A DNA stretch of 64,000 nt from Kalmusia sp. IMI 367209 (Eukaryota; Ascomycota; Dothideomycetes; Pleosporales; Didymosphaeriaceae), in contig JAPEUQ010000003.1 in assembly GCA_027946365.1 (NCBI GenBank), positions 2,728,001-2,792,000 on the forward strand, read 5' to 3'. Shown in pieces: positions 21,954 to 31,878 of the stretch (position 1 is the first letter of the stretch; every line of letters begins with the position of its first letter). The notes beneath the pieces are model-generated. The model saw nothing but the letters and a program-made list of their open reading frames with translations, searched no databases and had not been told where the DNA came from. Both the position numbers and the translations under genes were made by a program.

Positions 21954-23365
21954 TTATTCAACCATCTGCAACCTCTCTTTACCTTCGGCTCTTCCGTCCG
22001 CGCTGTCTAACAAATCTAGAAGCTCTCCACCGTCGTGATAGCACCCCGAGAGAAACGCCCTGATCCCACTCCCCTCCACCTTCGCCCGCCTTTCAACCCA
22101 CCAACACTCCCGTTCAACACTCTCGTACCACATCCCCAACAGCACCAGCGCAACTCGATCCTTCGCCCGCAATAGTTCCAGAAATTGGTCCCGTGACTGG
22201 CTAACAAAACATATACGCTCCATACCCTTCGCGGCATTGTTCTGCAGTTGCGTCAGATTATGTGCAGCTGCAAAATAGGGGTTATTATCTGCCGTGCTGG
22301 ATTCGTTGATGTTGCACAGCGAGGCCAGCCATGGTTCCATGTCCTCAGCGCCTGAGCGCGGCAGCGTGAGGTTGATGGCCGCATACTCGTGCGCCATGGG
22401 GCTGAACAAACCGCCCGGACGCAGGGGGTTCGTCAATTTCCAGACGGCTTTTTTGCCTTCACTGAGCGTGAACCATTCGAGATCTTCCGAGCTTGGTGCT
22501 GCCAGTGGCCAGGCGTCTCGTGGGTCGGTCGCATCGAAAGAGGCGATGGCCAGAAGACCGAGGAAGCGCGGCCGTTGCCCAAAGCGGATCTGCGTCTGCG
22601 TCGGTCATAGGCGAGGAGAGCTTCCGATTGAAGAGAAGGAGAGCTTGGGTGGTATGGTACGTTTCGGTCAGGCTTCTTTTGGCCGTGGGTGGCTGGGACG
22701 TAAGCATGTATTGTGCATGTCCCATGTAAACAGATCGACTCACCATGTCGTGGTAGCGCTCATGCGCTGCAGCAACGGCGAGTATGGTGTGCATCAGGAA
22801 TGGGTTCTACACGCCCGAATATGTTAACGCGTCGACTCCACGGTCATCGTAACAAATGACGAGAACAATCAAGAAAACGAGCTTCAACATACTCTCAAAG
22901 CATGGTACGGTATGCAATCCCTCCATATCCTTGCCATCTCCTTGCTAAACGCACCGATAGCCCTCGACCCAAACCTCTCCAACCCCGCGAAGCACTGCGT
23001 ATCCATCTGGAAACCATCCCGACCATCTGAACAGAAGACGGCTGGGACGAAGGGCACATTTAGTACACTCTTCGCGGTCTGTGGGCTCTTGCATGCTACT
23101 TCACGGCCGTGCAGGCTAACGGCGGACACCTGAAGATCTGGCGTGCTGCCTACATAATTGCACAACACACCATACTCTCTGCATTTCCGACACTCTGGCT
23201 TCGTCTCGTCGCACTATGTTGGTAAGCTTCACTCCACTCTACTCCATAAGGGCGGGGAAACAATGGCACCTTGACCCTTCGGAGTTTGCAGTTCCGACAG
23301 CCGAAGACGGATTTCCTGTATGATTTTCGCTTTCGCTGCGTCGTAAAGGCAGAAACAGTTTCCAT
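21954..23365 (-). CDS. Zn2Cys6 transcription factor, one-base frameshift
   Basis: Exons 23365-23270, 23213-22893, 22806-22744 and 22692-21954. The DNA-binding cluster spans the first intron: FGCRNCKLRRVK joins CDETKPECRKCREYGVLC, giving the full C-x2-C-x6-C-x6-C-x2-C-x6-C pattern at residues about 23-50. The middle region NPFLMHTILAVAAAH and DPLWATAA..LLGLLAIASFD, with DLEWFTLSEGKKAVWKL after it, matches the Pezizomycotina C6 regulators related to sterol-uptake control proteins. Between WATAA and LLGLL the frame shifts: CTTCCTCGG near 22560 needs one base fewer. Without that base the protein is 405 residues. It may be a sequencing error, or a recent null allele. It diverges from the SDR gene, with a 428-bp shared promoter. 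Confidence 0.75.
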
Positions 23366-23793
23366 TCAGAAGCGATCGTTCAAAAGATTGCGCAACGCAA
23401 CACGAGCACAGGTTAGGACATGTATACTTATGGCCGTCGGGAATATGCTGCGGATGGCGATCAGCGGGTCGCGCTAGCCGTTTGTCGCGTTGCTTGCAAC
23501 CTCATTGGATGCTGTGCTTACTACGCCTATTCAGGTAATATCTGTATGGTAGCCAGATATGTCAGCAACATACGACAATGCAGGGACTGTGCAACTAATC
23601 GCGAGACATGCAAAAGTATGGTGAGCAAATACATTCATCTGGGAAGCCAAAGGCATCTCTTGTGAGGGTAGTATATAAAGCAGCGTGTGGAGTAGGATAA
23701 AAAATCACACAGATCCGCTACCACCTCCAGTCCACAACATCGGCACCAATATACCAATCTTCCACAGTATCTACTTGCTATCCTAAACCAACC
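23366..23793. promoter_or_regulatory. Shared promoter of Zn2Cys6 factor and SDR gene; TATA at 23672
   Basis: The 428 bp between the divergent start codons. TATATAAA at 23672-23679 lies about 115 bp before the SDR start and drives the plus strand. The divergent arrangement makes the SDR a plausible target of the regulator, which is inference only. Confidence 0.5.
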
Positions 23794-24693
23794 ATGCGTG
23801 TCTTTGTAACGGGCGCCTCAGGCTTCGTCGGCAAGGCAGTCACCAAAGAGCTCCTCGCCGCTGGCCACACAGTCCTAGGTCTGGCCCGCTCCGACGAGTC
23901 CGCAGACGTCATAGCATCTCTTGGGGCCGGCGTGCACAGAGGCTCCCTTACCGACCTCTCGGCCCTCAAAGCAGGGGCCGCTTCGTGCGACGGCGTCATC
24001 CATCTCGCCTTCCTCCACGACTTCGCCAGCTTCGCTGCGTCTGCTGAGATAGACCGCAACGCCATCAACGCACTAGCCGACGCCCTTGCAGGATCGAACC
24101 GTCCCTTGCTCGTCACGAGTGGGACGCTGCTGGTACCGAGAGGGCGCGTGGCAACCGAGGAAGCTGTGTATGATCCGAACTCATCTGTGTTAGCCGTGAG
24201 GGGAGAGTCGGAGGAGCTAACGAAGCGGCTGGCATCCAAGAACGTCCGCACGGCAGTCGTACGGCTTGCACCCGTCATCCATGGCGATGGGGACGTCATG
24301 TTCATGCATATGCTGATCACGAATGCGCGAGAGAAAGGCGTCTCCGCGTACGTGGGCGACGGCCTGAATCGCTGGCCGGCTACACATGTCCTGGACGCCG
24401 CCGCGGCATACCGTCTAGCGGTGGAGAAGGCACCTGCTGGCTCCATGTTGCATGCTGTTGCGGAGGAGGGTGTGCAGCTGAAGGATATTGCTACTATCAT
24501 TGGGAAGAAGCTTGGGGTGCCGGTCGAATCGAAGACGGCTGACAAGGCTTCGGAGCATTTTGGCATGTTGGCGGAGGTTGTTGGTGCTGATAACCCAGTG
24601 TCCAGTGCGAAGACACGGGAGGTGTTGGGTTGGAGCCCAAAACAGCGTGGGCTACTTGACGATCTGGAGAATGGGAAGTATTTCAGCGGGTAG
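23794..24693 (+). CDS. NAD-dependent epimerase-like SDR
   Basis: A single exon of 299 residues. It begins with the Rossmann motif VFVTGASGFVG (residues 3-13), followed by the helix GKAVTKELLAAGH and a second strand ending LARSDESA, which fits NAD(P) binding. Later blocks CDGVIHLAF, LLVTSGTL and VRLAPVIHGDGD belong to atypical short-chain dehydrogenases of the epimerase type. The usual YxxxK catalytic pair is not evident; the spot reads SEELTKRLA. No targeting signal, so probably cytosolic. The tail EVLGWSPKQRGLLDDLENGKYF is typical of these proteins. No intron and GC-rich codons are compatible with an old bacterial origin but do not prove it. The substrate is unknown. Confidence 0.85.
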   Translation: MRVFVTGASGFVGKAVTKELLAAGHTVLGLARSDESADVIASLGAGVHRGSLTDLSALKAGAASCDGVIHLAFLHDFASFAASAEIDRNAINALADALAGSNRPLLVTSGTLLVPRGRVATEEAVYDPNSSVLAVRGESEELTKRLASKNVRTAVVRLAPVIHGDGDVMFMHMLITNAREKGVSAYVGDGLNRWPATHVLDAAAAYRLAVEKAPAGSMLHAVAEEGVQLKDIATIIGKKLGVPVESKTADKASEHFGMLAEVVGADNPVSSAKTREVLGWSPKQRGLLDDLENGKYFSG

Positions 24694-24830
24694 TACATGC
24701 AGCGTTAACATCCCTGGCGTTGCCGTTGACCACTGAGCCCATTGACTTATCTCCAGAAGCTTGAGAGATCCTCAGCGTAAATAATGACAATCGATCATTC
24801 AATGTTACGATTTTGTACTTTGCCTCGCTC

Positions 24831-26144
24831 TCAATAGCTTCGTGGCAGTTCTAATACCTTTTCGCTGATATAATTCAGGATCATCTCTCTGCTGACAGGT
24901 GCAATTCTCGGTACAAGACACTCTCTAAAGTACCGCTCGACATCGTACTCCATCGCATACCCCATGCCGCCATGCGCCAAGACAGCCTTCTCACAAGCAT
25001 TGAAAGCTGCTTCTGCCGCCATGTATTTTGCGCTATTCGCTGCAATACCCACCGCATCTTGCCGTATACTTAAATCCGCAGTGGCGGCATCGTACAGGCG
25101 CGCGGCATGATACGTAGCCAACTTAGCCCCTTCAAGACGCATATATGCGTCTGCGAGGGGATGTGCGATACCCTGGTTCATACCTATCGGTCTGTCGAAG
25201 ACCTTCCTATCTCTTGCATAGTCCTTCGCTTTCGCCAGCGCTGCGTATCCCAAACCCAGCGCTTCACCAGCCAGCAGGCATCTCTCGGCATTCATCCCGT
25301 GCAAGATGATCTTGAAGCCCTGTCCTTCTTCGCCAATGAGCGAATCCGCGGGTACGCGATAGTTGTCGAAAAAGACCTCGTTCGCATCGACGGCTCGCCC
25401 ACCCATCTTCTTGATCCTGCGCAGCTCGAGCCCAGGCTGGGACCTATCGATGGGAATGCAGAACAGCGAGAGCGCCTGGGAAGGTTTCGCCGCCTCTTCT
25501 CGCGGCGTCGTGCGCGCGAGCAGAATCATCCTGTCCGCGACCTGCGCGCACGTGATCCATATTTTCTGGCCCGTGATGCTGTAGCTCCCGTGGTCCACTT
25601 TCTTCGCCGTCGTGCTCAGCCGCAGCGTATCGAGCCCTGCATTCGGCTCCGTGACACCGAAACACGTTCTCCACTCTCCCGAAATGATCCTCGGTATCGT
25701 TTCCTGCAGCTGCTTCTGGCTCCCGAATCTCGCCAAGGGTTGCGTAGCGTACACGTTTGCGTGGATACTCTGTGCGCCGGCCATCCCAGCGCCCGATTCG
25801 GCGATGGTTTGCATCATCATTGTTGCTTCTGAGATGCCGAGGCCAGACCCGCCGAACGATTCTGGGAGCGCGATTCCCAACCAGCCGTCTTTTGCGAGGG
25901 CCGCGTGGAAATCAGTGGGGTCTTCGGCATTCTGGTCGTGTTCTTGCCAGTACGTGTTTGGGAAGTTGGCGCATATTGTGCCGATGGCTTCGCGGACGGT
26001 GAGCTGGGTTTCTGTGAAGCCGGTTGTCTCCATGATGGGCCGAGGTGGCGACGTGGAGAATGCGTGCCGTTGGGAGAAGCGGTTTAGAATGCATTGTGTG
26101 GGATTGGCTGCGCGTCGCAGCGCTGAGCAGATGATTCGAGACAT
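24831..26144 (-). CDS. Mitochondrial acyl-CoA dehydrogenase
   Basis: An uninterrupted frame extends to 26327, but the start at 26144 is preferred: it gives 437 residues beginning MSRIICSALRRAANPTQC, an arginine-rich, acid-free presequence typical of mitochondrial import, up to about residue 35. The enzyme fold is complete: ALPESFGGSGLG, the FAD signature FGVTEPNAGLDT, KIWITCAQVADR, then GQGFKIILHGMNAERCL and RKVFDRPIGMNQGIAHPLADAY, and near the end AVLAHGGMGYAMEYDVERYFRE. These are hallmarks of flavin acyl-CoA dehydrogenases of fatty-acid or branched-chain amino-acid breakdown. The chain-length preference cannot be read. The final part ends VPRIAPVSREMILNYISEK in place of the common RIYEGT block. 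Confidence 0.88.
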   Translation of the reverse strand: MSRIICSALRRAANPTQCILNRFSQRHAFSTSPPRPIMETTGFTETQLTVREAIGTICANFPNTYWQEHDQNAEDPTDFHAALAKDGWLGIALPESFGGSGLGISEATMMMQTIAESGAGMAGAQSIHANVYATQPLARFGSQKQLQETIPRIISGEWRTCFGVTEPNAGLDTLRLSTTAKKVDHGSYSITGQKIWITCAQVADRMILLARTTPREEAAKPSQALSLFCIPIDRSQPGLELRRIKKMGGRAVDANEVFFDNYRVPADSLIGEEGQGFKIILHGMNAERCLLAGEALGLGYAALAKAKDYARDRKVFDRPIGMNQGIAHPLADAYMRLEGAKLATYHAARLYDAATADLSIRQDAVGIAANSAKYMAAEAAFNACEKAVLAHGGMGYAMEYDVERYFRECLVPRIAPVSREMILNYISEKVLELPRSY

Positions 26145-27402
26145 TTTCTCCTTGGAAAGGTGTTCACGTTTTTGGTCTGAGTTGTAGTGGAGCAAATGTA
26201 TGCTTGGTCTATGGCCGACCCCAAAGTTGGAGTAGTCGATCTTCCCCATTTTGGGATGCATATAACCGAGCATAACGGCGCCGGATCGTGGAACCGGAAG
26301 GGTTCGTGCTCCGCTTTCGACGTCCATTGGCTGTTTATGTAGCAGTGACCACCCTCGATTTGGTGGTCAGTTCATTCTGATGTGGCATACAAGTCATACA
26401 TAGGAAATGAACGATATATGATGCGCATCCATGCAAGAACTCGAGCCTGAAACTATATATTTCAAATGTTTGAACACCTCAAATGCCAAAGTTGGGCTCT
26501 AGCGGGCAGTGCTATGGTACGTGTTTTCGTGCGTTTCCCAAGAAATGTAAGACAGAGCAGCAGACATAGAACCCCCTGGGGTAAAGAGCGAGTATAATAA
26601 AGGAGTGACGGTTGACTGAATAAGAAAACACGATAATAGTGAGAAAGATAGAGCTTCACTTTAGAATGAAGATTAGTCGCTATTATAATAACTTCCAGTC
26701 TACCAGAGATAATAGCATATAGGCCTCCATTTGATAAAGTAAAGTGAAGTAAAGATGTCGACCCAATTCATCCACAGAGCGATAGAAAGAGGTCAAGGGC
26801 GTCACCCAATCATATCCGCCCAATAATGCTTCCTGAATTATTACTTTTTTTAGGAACCAGATGGCGTATTATTGTCTCCCTCGAGCACGACAGGCCAAGC
26901 CGCCTGAACAAGACCGCGTCTAAAGGGTCTTCTTTTCAAATATCACCCTTGACTCAGGCACGAAGATCTCGGAGCCTTCATCATGTGAAGGAATCATGCT
27001 TGTCGAATATTGTGGTTCCATTCCCGGGTACCAAACACTGTCCCGACCAGATATCAATAGTTGACCTCAACACTATTGCGACTCCACTTCTGGTCCCGAA
27101 CACAGCATGCACCTCTATTGCTCTTGCCCTATATAGCTCCTGGCCTCTATGGTTCCTACCCTCTATTGCTCCTGCTCTCTATTACTCCTGACTCGTATTG
27201 TTCCTGGCCTCTATTGCTCCTGACCTTTATTGCTCCTAAACAATCCTGCAACCGGAGGAACAGGGGCTCCATACCTTCTTCCATACGCGATAACATCCAT
27301 CGACCGTTTCACGGAGTGCATACAGACAGTCCATCCGCAGGAGCACCCTCACAACGACATACATTTCATTCCAGTCGACCTTCACGTGTGCACCGAATCA
27401 AA
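26145..27402. other. Intergenic with minisatellite
   Basis: Promoter side of both the acyl-CoA dehydrogenase and the orphan gene. The left half is AT-rich and empty. The right half is pyrimidine-rich and contains the tandem repeat listed separately. Confidence 0.5.
27113..27237. repeat. 16-17 bp minisatellite, about 8 imperfect copies
   Basis: Imperfect tandem copies of CTATTGCTCCTGGCCT with a period of 16-17 bp. It lies upstream of the orphan gene start at 27403 and could be in its leader or promoter. All copies are strongly pyrimidine-biased. Confidence 0.8.
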
Positions 27403-28302
27403 ATGTCTCAAGGATTTCCAGGTACCGTCGGTGAGAATGAGATCAGCAAATGGCTTGCTGGTGTCTCCTTGACGCGAGAAGCCGCAGACGGCATCGAGAT
27501 GCCCCCACATTCACACGCATCATTATCATCCTCTCATCTAATTGAGAGTCCTCGCGGCCGGTACGAGAGACGGCCCGCGATCCCGTCTACAGCCATGGGC
27601 GTACCCAGTACTCCATCGCGATTTCTGCAGGCAGGTGCCTACGCAGCAAGAGATGTAACGCTGAATTCAGCACCGCAGTCAAGATCTCGCGGCCCATGGG
27701 CTGCGACATCATTCATGACTCATACCACGCAGCAGCGGTCTGTACCTGTGTTTCCTCAGCCGCCCTTGCAACCCGAATTTCCCATGCATCATCCAAGACC
27801 GGAACTGGTGCTCAGGGTTCCTCAGCCACCCCTACAACCCGAATTTCACACGTATCGTCCAAGACTAGAAATGGAGTACAGCGCTCCTCCGCCTCCATAC
27901 ACACCATTCGATACGGACGAAGTTCGTCCACAGCACATTTTCACCTGGAGCAACACTTCGAATACGACACATACCCCGCTTATCCATCACGCGAGAAACA
28001 GCAGTCCGAATGCGACGAGACATCAGGAGTCTACATGGATGGGGGGACGCAACGAGGGCATCCGAGGGAGAGAAACTTCTGCGAAGCAGAGGCCAACAGG
28101 TCGGCTTGGAGTGATCGGCAGTAGGATAGAAAAGAGTGTAAAAAACGTCAAGAAGAAGGCCGCTGAGCTTCCAAAGGCCGCTCAGAGGTTGCACAATGGT
28201 TGGCAGAGCACTCGAGCCAAAAGCAAGCTAGATTGGCTGCATAAGAAGGGGTACCTGAACGATCAAGAAAGAATGCAAGTGGATGATGATATGGAGCTCT
28301 AG
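27403..28302 (+). CDS. Orphan proline-rich protein
   Basis: A 299-residue frame starting MSQGFPGTVGE; an in-frame ATG at 27061 would add the translated minisatellite and is less likely. No known family was recognised. The middle is low in complexity and proline-rich, with a 22-residue segment duplicated in tandem (27754-27819 and 27820-27885; each begins PQPPLQPEF). The C-terminal 70 residues are basic and helical (SVKNVKKKAAELPKAAQR) and end in an acidic tail DDDMEL. No signal peptide or membrane span. Continuous frame of this length with consistent composition supports a real gene, but its function is unknown. Confidence 0.55.
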   Translation: MSQGFPGTVGENEISKWLAGVSLTREAADGIEMPPHSHASLSSSHLIESPRGRYERRPAIPSTAMGVPSTPSRFLQAGAYAARDVTLNSAPQSRSRGPWAATSFMTHTTQQRSVPVFPQPPLQPEFPMHHPRPELVLRVPQPPLQPEFHTYRPRLEMEYSAPPPPYTPFDTDEVRPQHIFTWSNTSNTTHTPLIHHARNSSPNATRHQESTWMGGRNEGIRGRETSAKQRPTGRLGVIGSRIEKSVKNVKKKAAELPKAAQRLHNGWQSTRAKSKLDWLHKKGYLNDQERMQVDDDMEL

Positions 28303-28625
28303 GTGCACTGTTGTTTTTGGTCTTGGTGACGATTGGAAGTGTTGGCTGAAGGTGCTCCGCGCTGCACCTAGCAGGAACATTCTTATTGTTTATTATATGT
28401 CAGCGTACTAGTTAGCCTTGAAAGGAGCTTCTCTCTGAGAGCTCTGACAATCAACTTCTTACTCCACTGCTTGTTTTCAACAGGAAGGGCCACATAATAG
28501 CTTATGTATCATTATGTGGTCATGTCGGGCAAAGAAGCTTTAACTGGGTATCACTATTATTTGATGCTATAATTATTTTTAGTGCGCTTAATCGCGAAAT
28601 GAAGTAAATGGGTGAGCATTGCTTT
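28303..28625. other. Intergenic between convergent genes
   Basis: AT-rich 3' flanks of the orphan gene and PEX12. Nothing else seen. Confidence 0.6.
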
Positions 28626-30021
28626 TCACACGACGACACGTCGGAGAGCTTCGGTACCCCCGAGGATTTTTCTTCCTGTGACAGCATCTCTTCCCTTGCC
28701 ACTTTCCCATCGTCCTTGTCGACTGCCTTCTTCTCTTTCCCAGCCTTCGTCCTCCTCTTCACCGTTTTCACTTTTGAAACCCGCTGCACCTTCCATGAAA
28801 GCCACCTGGCGTTCCTGTGACCCTTCGACCCACTGGTGTATGCACTTGTAACAGTACACAAAACCAGTCGGTGATGCTGTAGGCGTTACTATAGAGGCGG
28901 CACATATTGGACATAGTTGTGAGTCTGTTGGTATAGGAACTGTGAAGATAGGTAATAGTGTGGAGGAGGAAATCGGAGGATCGATACGTTTGCTCTTCTC
29001 CGACGAAGATGATGAGGGTCGCTGCTTTTCGGTTGAACCCTGCTTTGAGAGTTCTCGTTTATTCGAGGGAGGCAAGCTGGGTAGAATCGGCGGTGGTAGC
29101 TCGATATTCTCGGCGGCCTTCCGCGACAGTTGTCGCGCAAAGTCCGAGGCATACCACCACTCAAGAAACTTTAATGCGAATATACTTGTAGGTAGTAGGA
29201 TTTTGAGAGAAGTCATCAAGCGCGGCTTGATGCTGCGTGCCATATTTCTCGGCGTGAATATAGAGCCGCCCTCTCCTGGCCGAGCCGGGCCGACCTTTCT
29301 CGGCTGTGTCGCCAATTCAATGGCCTTGTGGTCTGCCTCGCCTAGTCTCCGGATTCGCGTTCCTATGAGCCACAAAAAGGGCGAGGAGTACTTTGTCCCA
29401 TCGAATAAGTACGCCATGTTGAATACAAGTAGCGAAAAATAGTAGGCGGCGTTGACACTTGGGTAGATGTTCCGCAGAAACCATTTGTAGTAGAATAGTA
29501 ACCGCTCTTTAATGCTTGCGCCTGCGCGAAGACCCCTCTCTTTCTCTGTTGTATCCTGCGCCAAGTATGTTGGCATGCGCGGCATGAACATCGTAGCCTT
29601 CGTCAAGCTTGCGCTTCAACCATGGCAAGCCCACAAGCACTGCCAGATTCCTCCACACATCTCCTCCTCCTAATTTCACAGCTTCTCTGACGCTGTCGCT
29701 CGCTCCCAACTGTGCGCGCGGAATCTCGCCGCCCTTTACTCGTAACACCCGGGCGCGCTTTAAGCCATAAAAGTTCTCGGTGAACGAGCCGCCATATGTG
29801 CGCAGAAAATGCCGCTCAACGAGCAGCATAACTAGTGCGTACACTTCATCGAAAGAATTGAGTACAGGGAGTAGATAGCGTGGGTATCGATGCGTGGAGA
29901 TGGCGAGGAGGTAGCGGAGCGAAGGCGGGAGCAGCGACGCGAGCTGTTGTTCAGAGAGAAGTTCGAAGAGGGAAGGCTTGAGGTCATCTATTCCATGCTG
30001 GAGACTAGGGAGGAACTCCAT
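28626..30021 (-). CDS. PEX12: Peroxin 12 (RING peroxisome biogenesis factor), one-base frameshift
   Basis: Peroxin 12, a peroxisomal membrane RING protein that with Pex2 and Pex10 ubiquitinates the import receptor Pex5. The start [20 protein letters not shown] is at 30021. The N-terminal Pex2/Pex12 domain includes [11 protein letters not shown] and [20 protein letters not shown], with membrane helices, then [15 protein letters not shown]. The C-terminal variant RING has [13 protein letters not shown] and ends [18 protein letters not shown], as Pex12 should. Between REREG and [10 protein letters not shown] the frame shifts; a run of four G (minus strand, 29533-29536) needs one base fewer, giving 464 residues. 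No intron with normal borders explains it. As the gene is otherwise intact and needed for peroxisomes, sequencing error is the simplest explanation. Confidence 0.88.
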
Positions 30022-30220
30022 GATGGTGATGGCGTGATATGGCAGAGTGGAAAAGAGGAGCATCTGCACGAGTTGCGCGAGCGTGGTGGTGAAGGCGGCG
30101 CGCTGGGCCGAGGCATCGGAACAGAAGTCGCGCCCGGCTGCACTTGCCCGTTTCTGGCTCAGACGTCACAAGCTGTAGCCTTCACAACGCGTTCGCTTCT
30201 CCAACAACATCACCGCGACT
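30022..30220. promoter_or_regulatory. 199-bp bidirectional promoter, PEX12 / PQ-loop
   Basis: Only 199 bp separate the divergent start codons, so both genes must share control elements. No clear TATA box was seen. Confidence 0.5.
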
Positions 30221-31207
30221 ATGCTACCTACAGATTCTGAAAGATGCCGGGAGCTGGCTGATCCGGATATCGCCAACTTCTCCGTCTCAGTGTGAGCCTT
30301 CCAATCCAGAGTACTCTATCTGCTTGGTCCCGTTGCTAATCACTCATGACCAGCTTCATCTTGGTCGGCATCCTCGTCTCATACCTTCCGCAACATGTCA
30401 AGATCATAATGCGCCGCTCGTCGCGCGGCTTGAGCCCGATGTTTGTGCTATTGGGGACCGTATCGGGCACAGCCAGCATCGCAAACATCCTGACACTACC
30501 TGAAAGTACAAGGGACATGGCTTGCTGCAGTGAAATCGGCAGTTTTCCGTGTGCTGCTGCGCTGCTAGGTATCGCGCAGATTGGAGTACAATGGACATGC
30601 TTCTTCTTCATGTAAGCATATCAGCGATATCTCGTCCCAACTACTGACGGATGTTAGCATGCTACTCTTCCTCATCTTCTTCCCGCGCAACGCCCAAGAT
30701 CCCGAAGAGCAGGACTCGAACCTCCCAACATGGAAGGAAGCGATAGTCGTCCTCGCGCTCTCCCTGACCTTTTTCGTCTTCGCCTTCCTCGGCTCCGTCA
30801 CTTTCGTCTACGCCGCGCCAACACACCTCAGAGGTTGGGCGAACTTCTTAGGTCTGTTAGGGACGGCGCTAGCTGCTGTCCAGTATCTCCCCCAAATCGC
30901 TACGACGTGGCGATTGCAGGAGACGGGTAGCCTATCGGTGCCTATGATGTGCATCCAGACACCAGGCAGTTTCGTCTTCGCTGCGAGTCTGGCAGTCAGA
31001 CTAGGCCCTGGGGGCTGGAGCGCATGGGGCTTATTCATATTGACCGGAATGTTGCAGGGGGTTCTTTTGGGTATGAGTCTTTGGTTCTTGTGGAGGGATA
31101 GACAAGCTGCCAAAGCTGGAAGCGGTCCAGTCGCCAACGGACATGGTGTAGCAGGGGAGGACAACGAGCAGACGCCGCTCCTTGGCGACAGGGACGTTGG
31201 TAGGTAG
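30221..31207 (+). CDS. PQ-loop repeat membrane transporter
   Basis: Three exons (30221-30291, 30354-30611, 30658-31207; introns 62 and 46 bp) encode 292 residues with about seven membrane spans. Two PQ-loop motifs are visible: LVSYLPQHVKIIMRRSSRG early and AVQYLPQIATTWRLQETGS in the second half, the arrangement of SWEET-fold transporters such as the vacuolar cationic amino-acid exporters and cystinosin. The cytoplasmic tail ends EQTPLLGD, an acidic dileucine that commonly directs proteins to the vacuole or endosome. A vacuolar small-solute exporter is therefore likely; the substrate is not known. Confidence 0.85.
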
Positions 31208-31878
31208 CATTAGACATCGATTCGCGTTCTGGATGCATTCTTTCTTGATCCTGGTTGTACAAAGCTGTGCCTGGTCCAACGTTACACAACAACACACGTG
31301 GACGTCTAATCTGTTCAATGTCAGTGGACGTGCGTTACCCCTTCTGTGACACAACACAACGACCATCTATCGACCTTCTTCCATCAACACCGCCATACCC
31401 AAGCCTTATGCAATTGATCTGGATCCGTGCACGATGCTTTCTTCTGTTGTTATCTCCGCAATACCCCGCCGCAACATTCGCCTATCAGATAACGACACAG
31501 CGTAATTTGCAGCTTCATTTGGGCGGGCAGACTGGGACATCTATACGAAGAAGCGATGTGAAAATGAATCATACACGCAGCTGAGCATGACGCAGATTGG
31601 GTCACAGATCTTGGAAGCTGGGCGGCAGGCCATGCGTCAAAGAAAAGGGCGGCGAGCTAAACTCGAATTCGCCGCTTGGAGCTGCCGCATTGAGATACCA
31701 GCTGCACTGCAGATTTCTAGTTCGCCCGCTTTCTCCACTTCCCGCTCTGCATATATATCTAACATTTTCCTGCTATCTCTGAACCTGTCGACATTAACCG
31801 CCAAGGCTTTCCGCTCTCTACCGACCACTGCAAAAAGGCGGTGTTGTGTGACTGAACGACCCCGCAACCACAACCATC
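31208..31878. other. Intergenic, MATE promoter
   Basis: Spacer upstream of the MATE gene. A weak TATATATC lies about 125 bp before its start. No gene seen. Confidence 0.5.

Noticed and set aside
23778..24698. Minus-strand frame of 306 codons opposite the SDR gene
   Set aside because: Antisense shadow caused by codon bias of the SDR gene.
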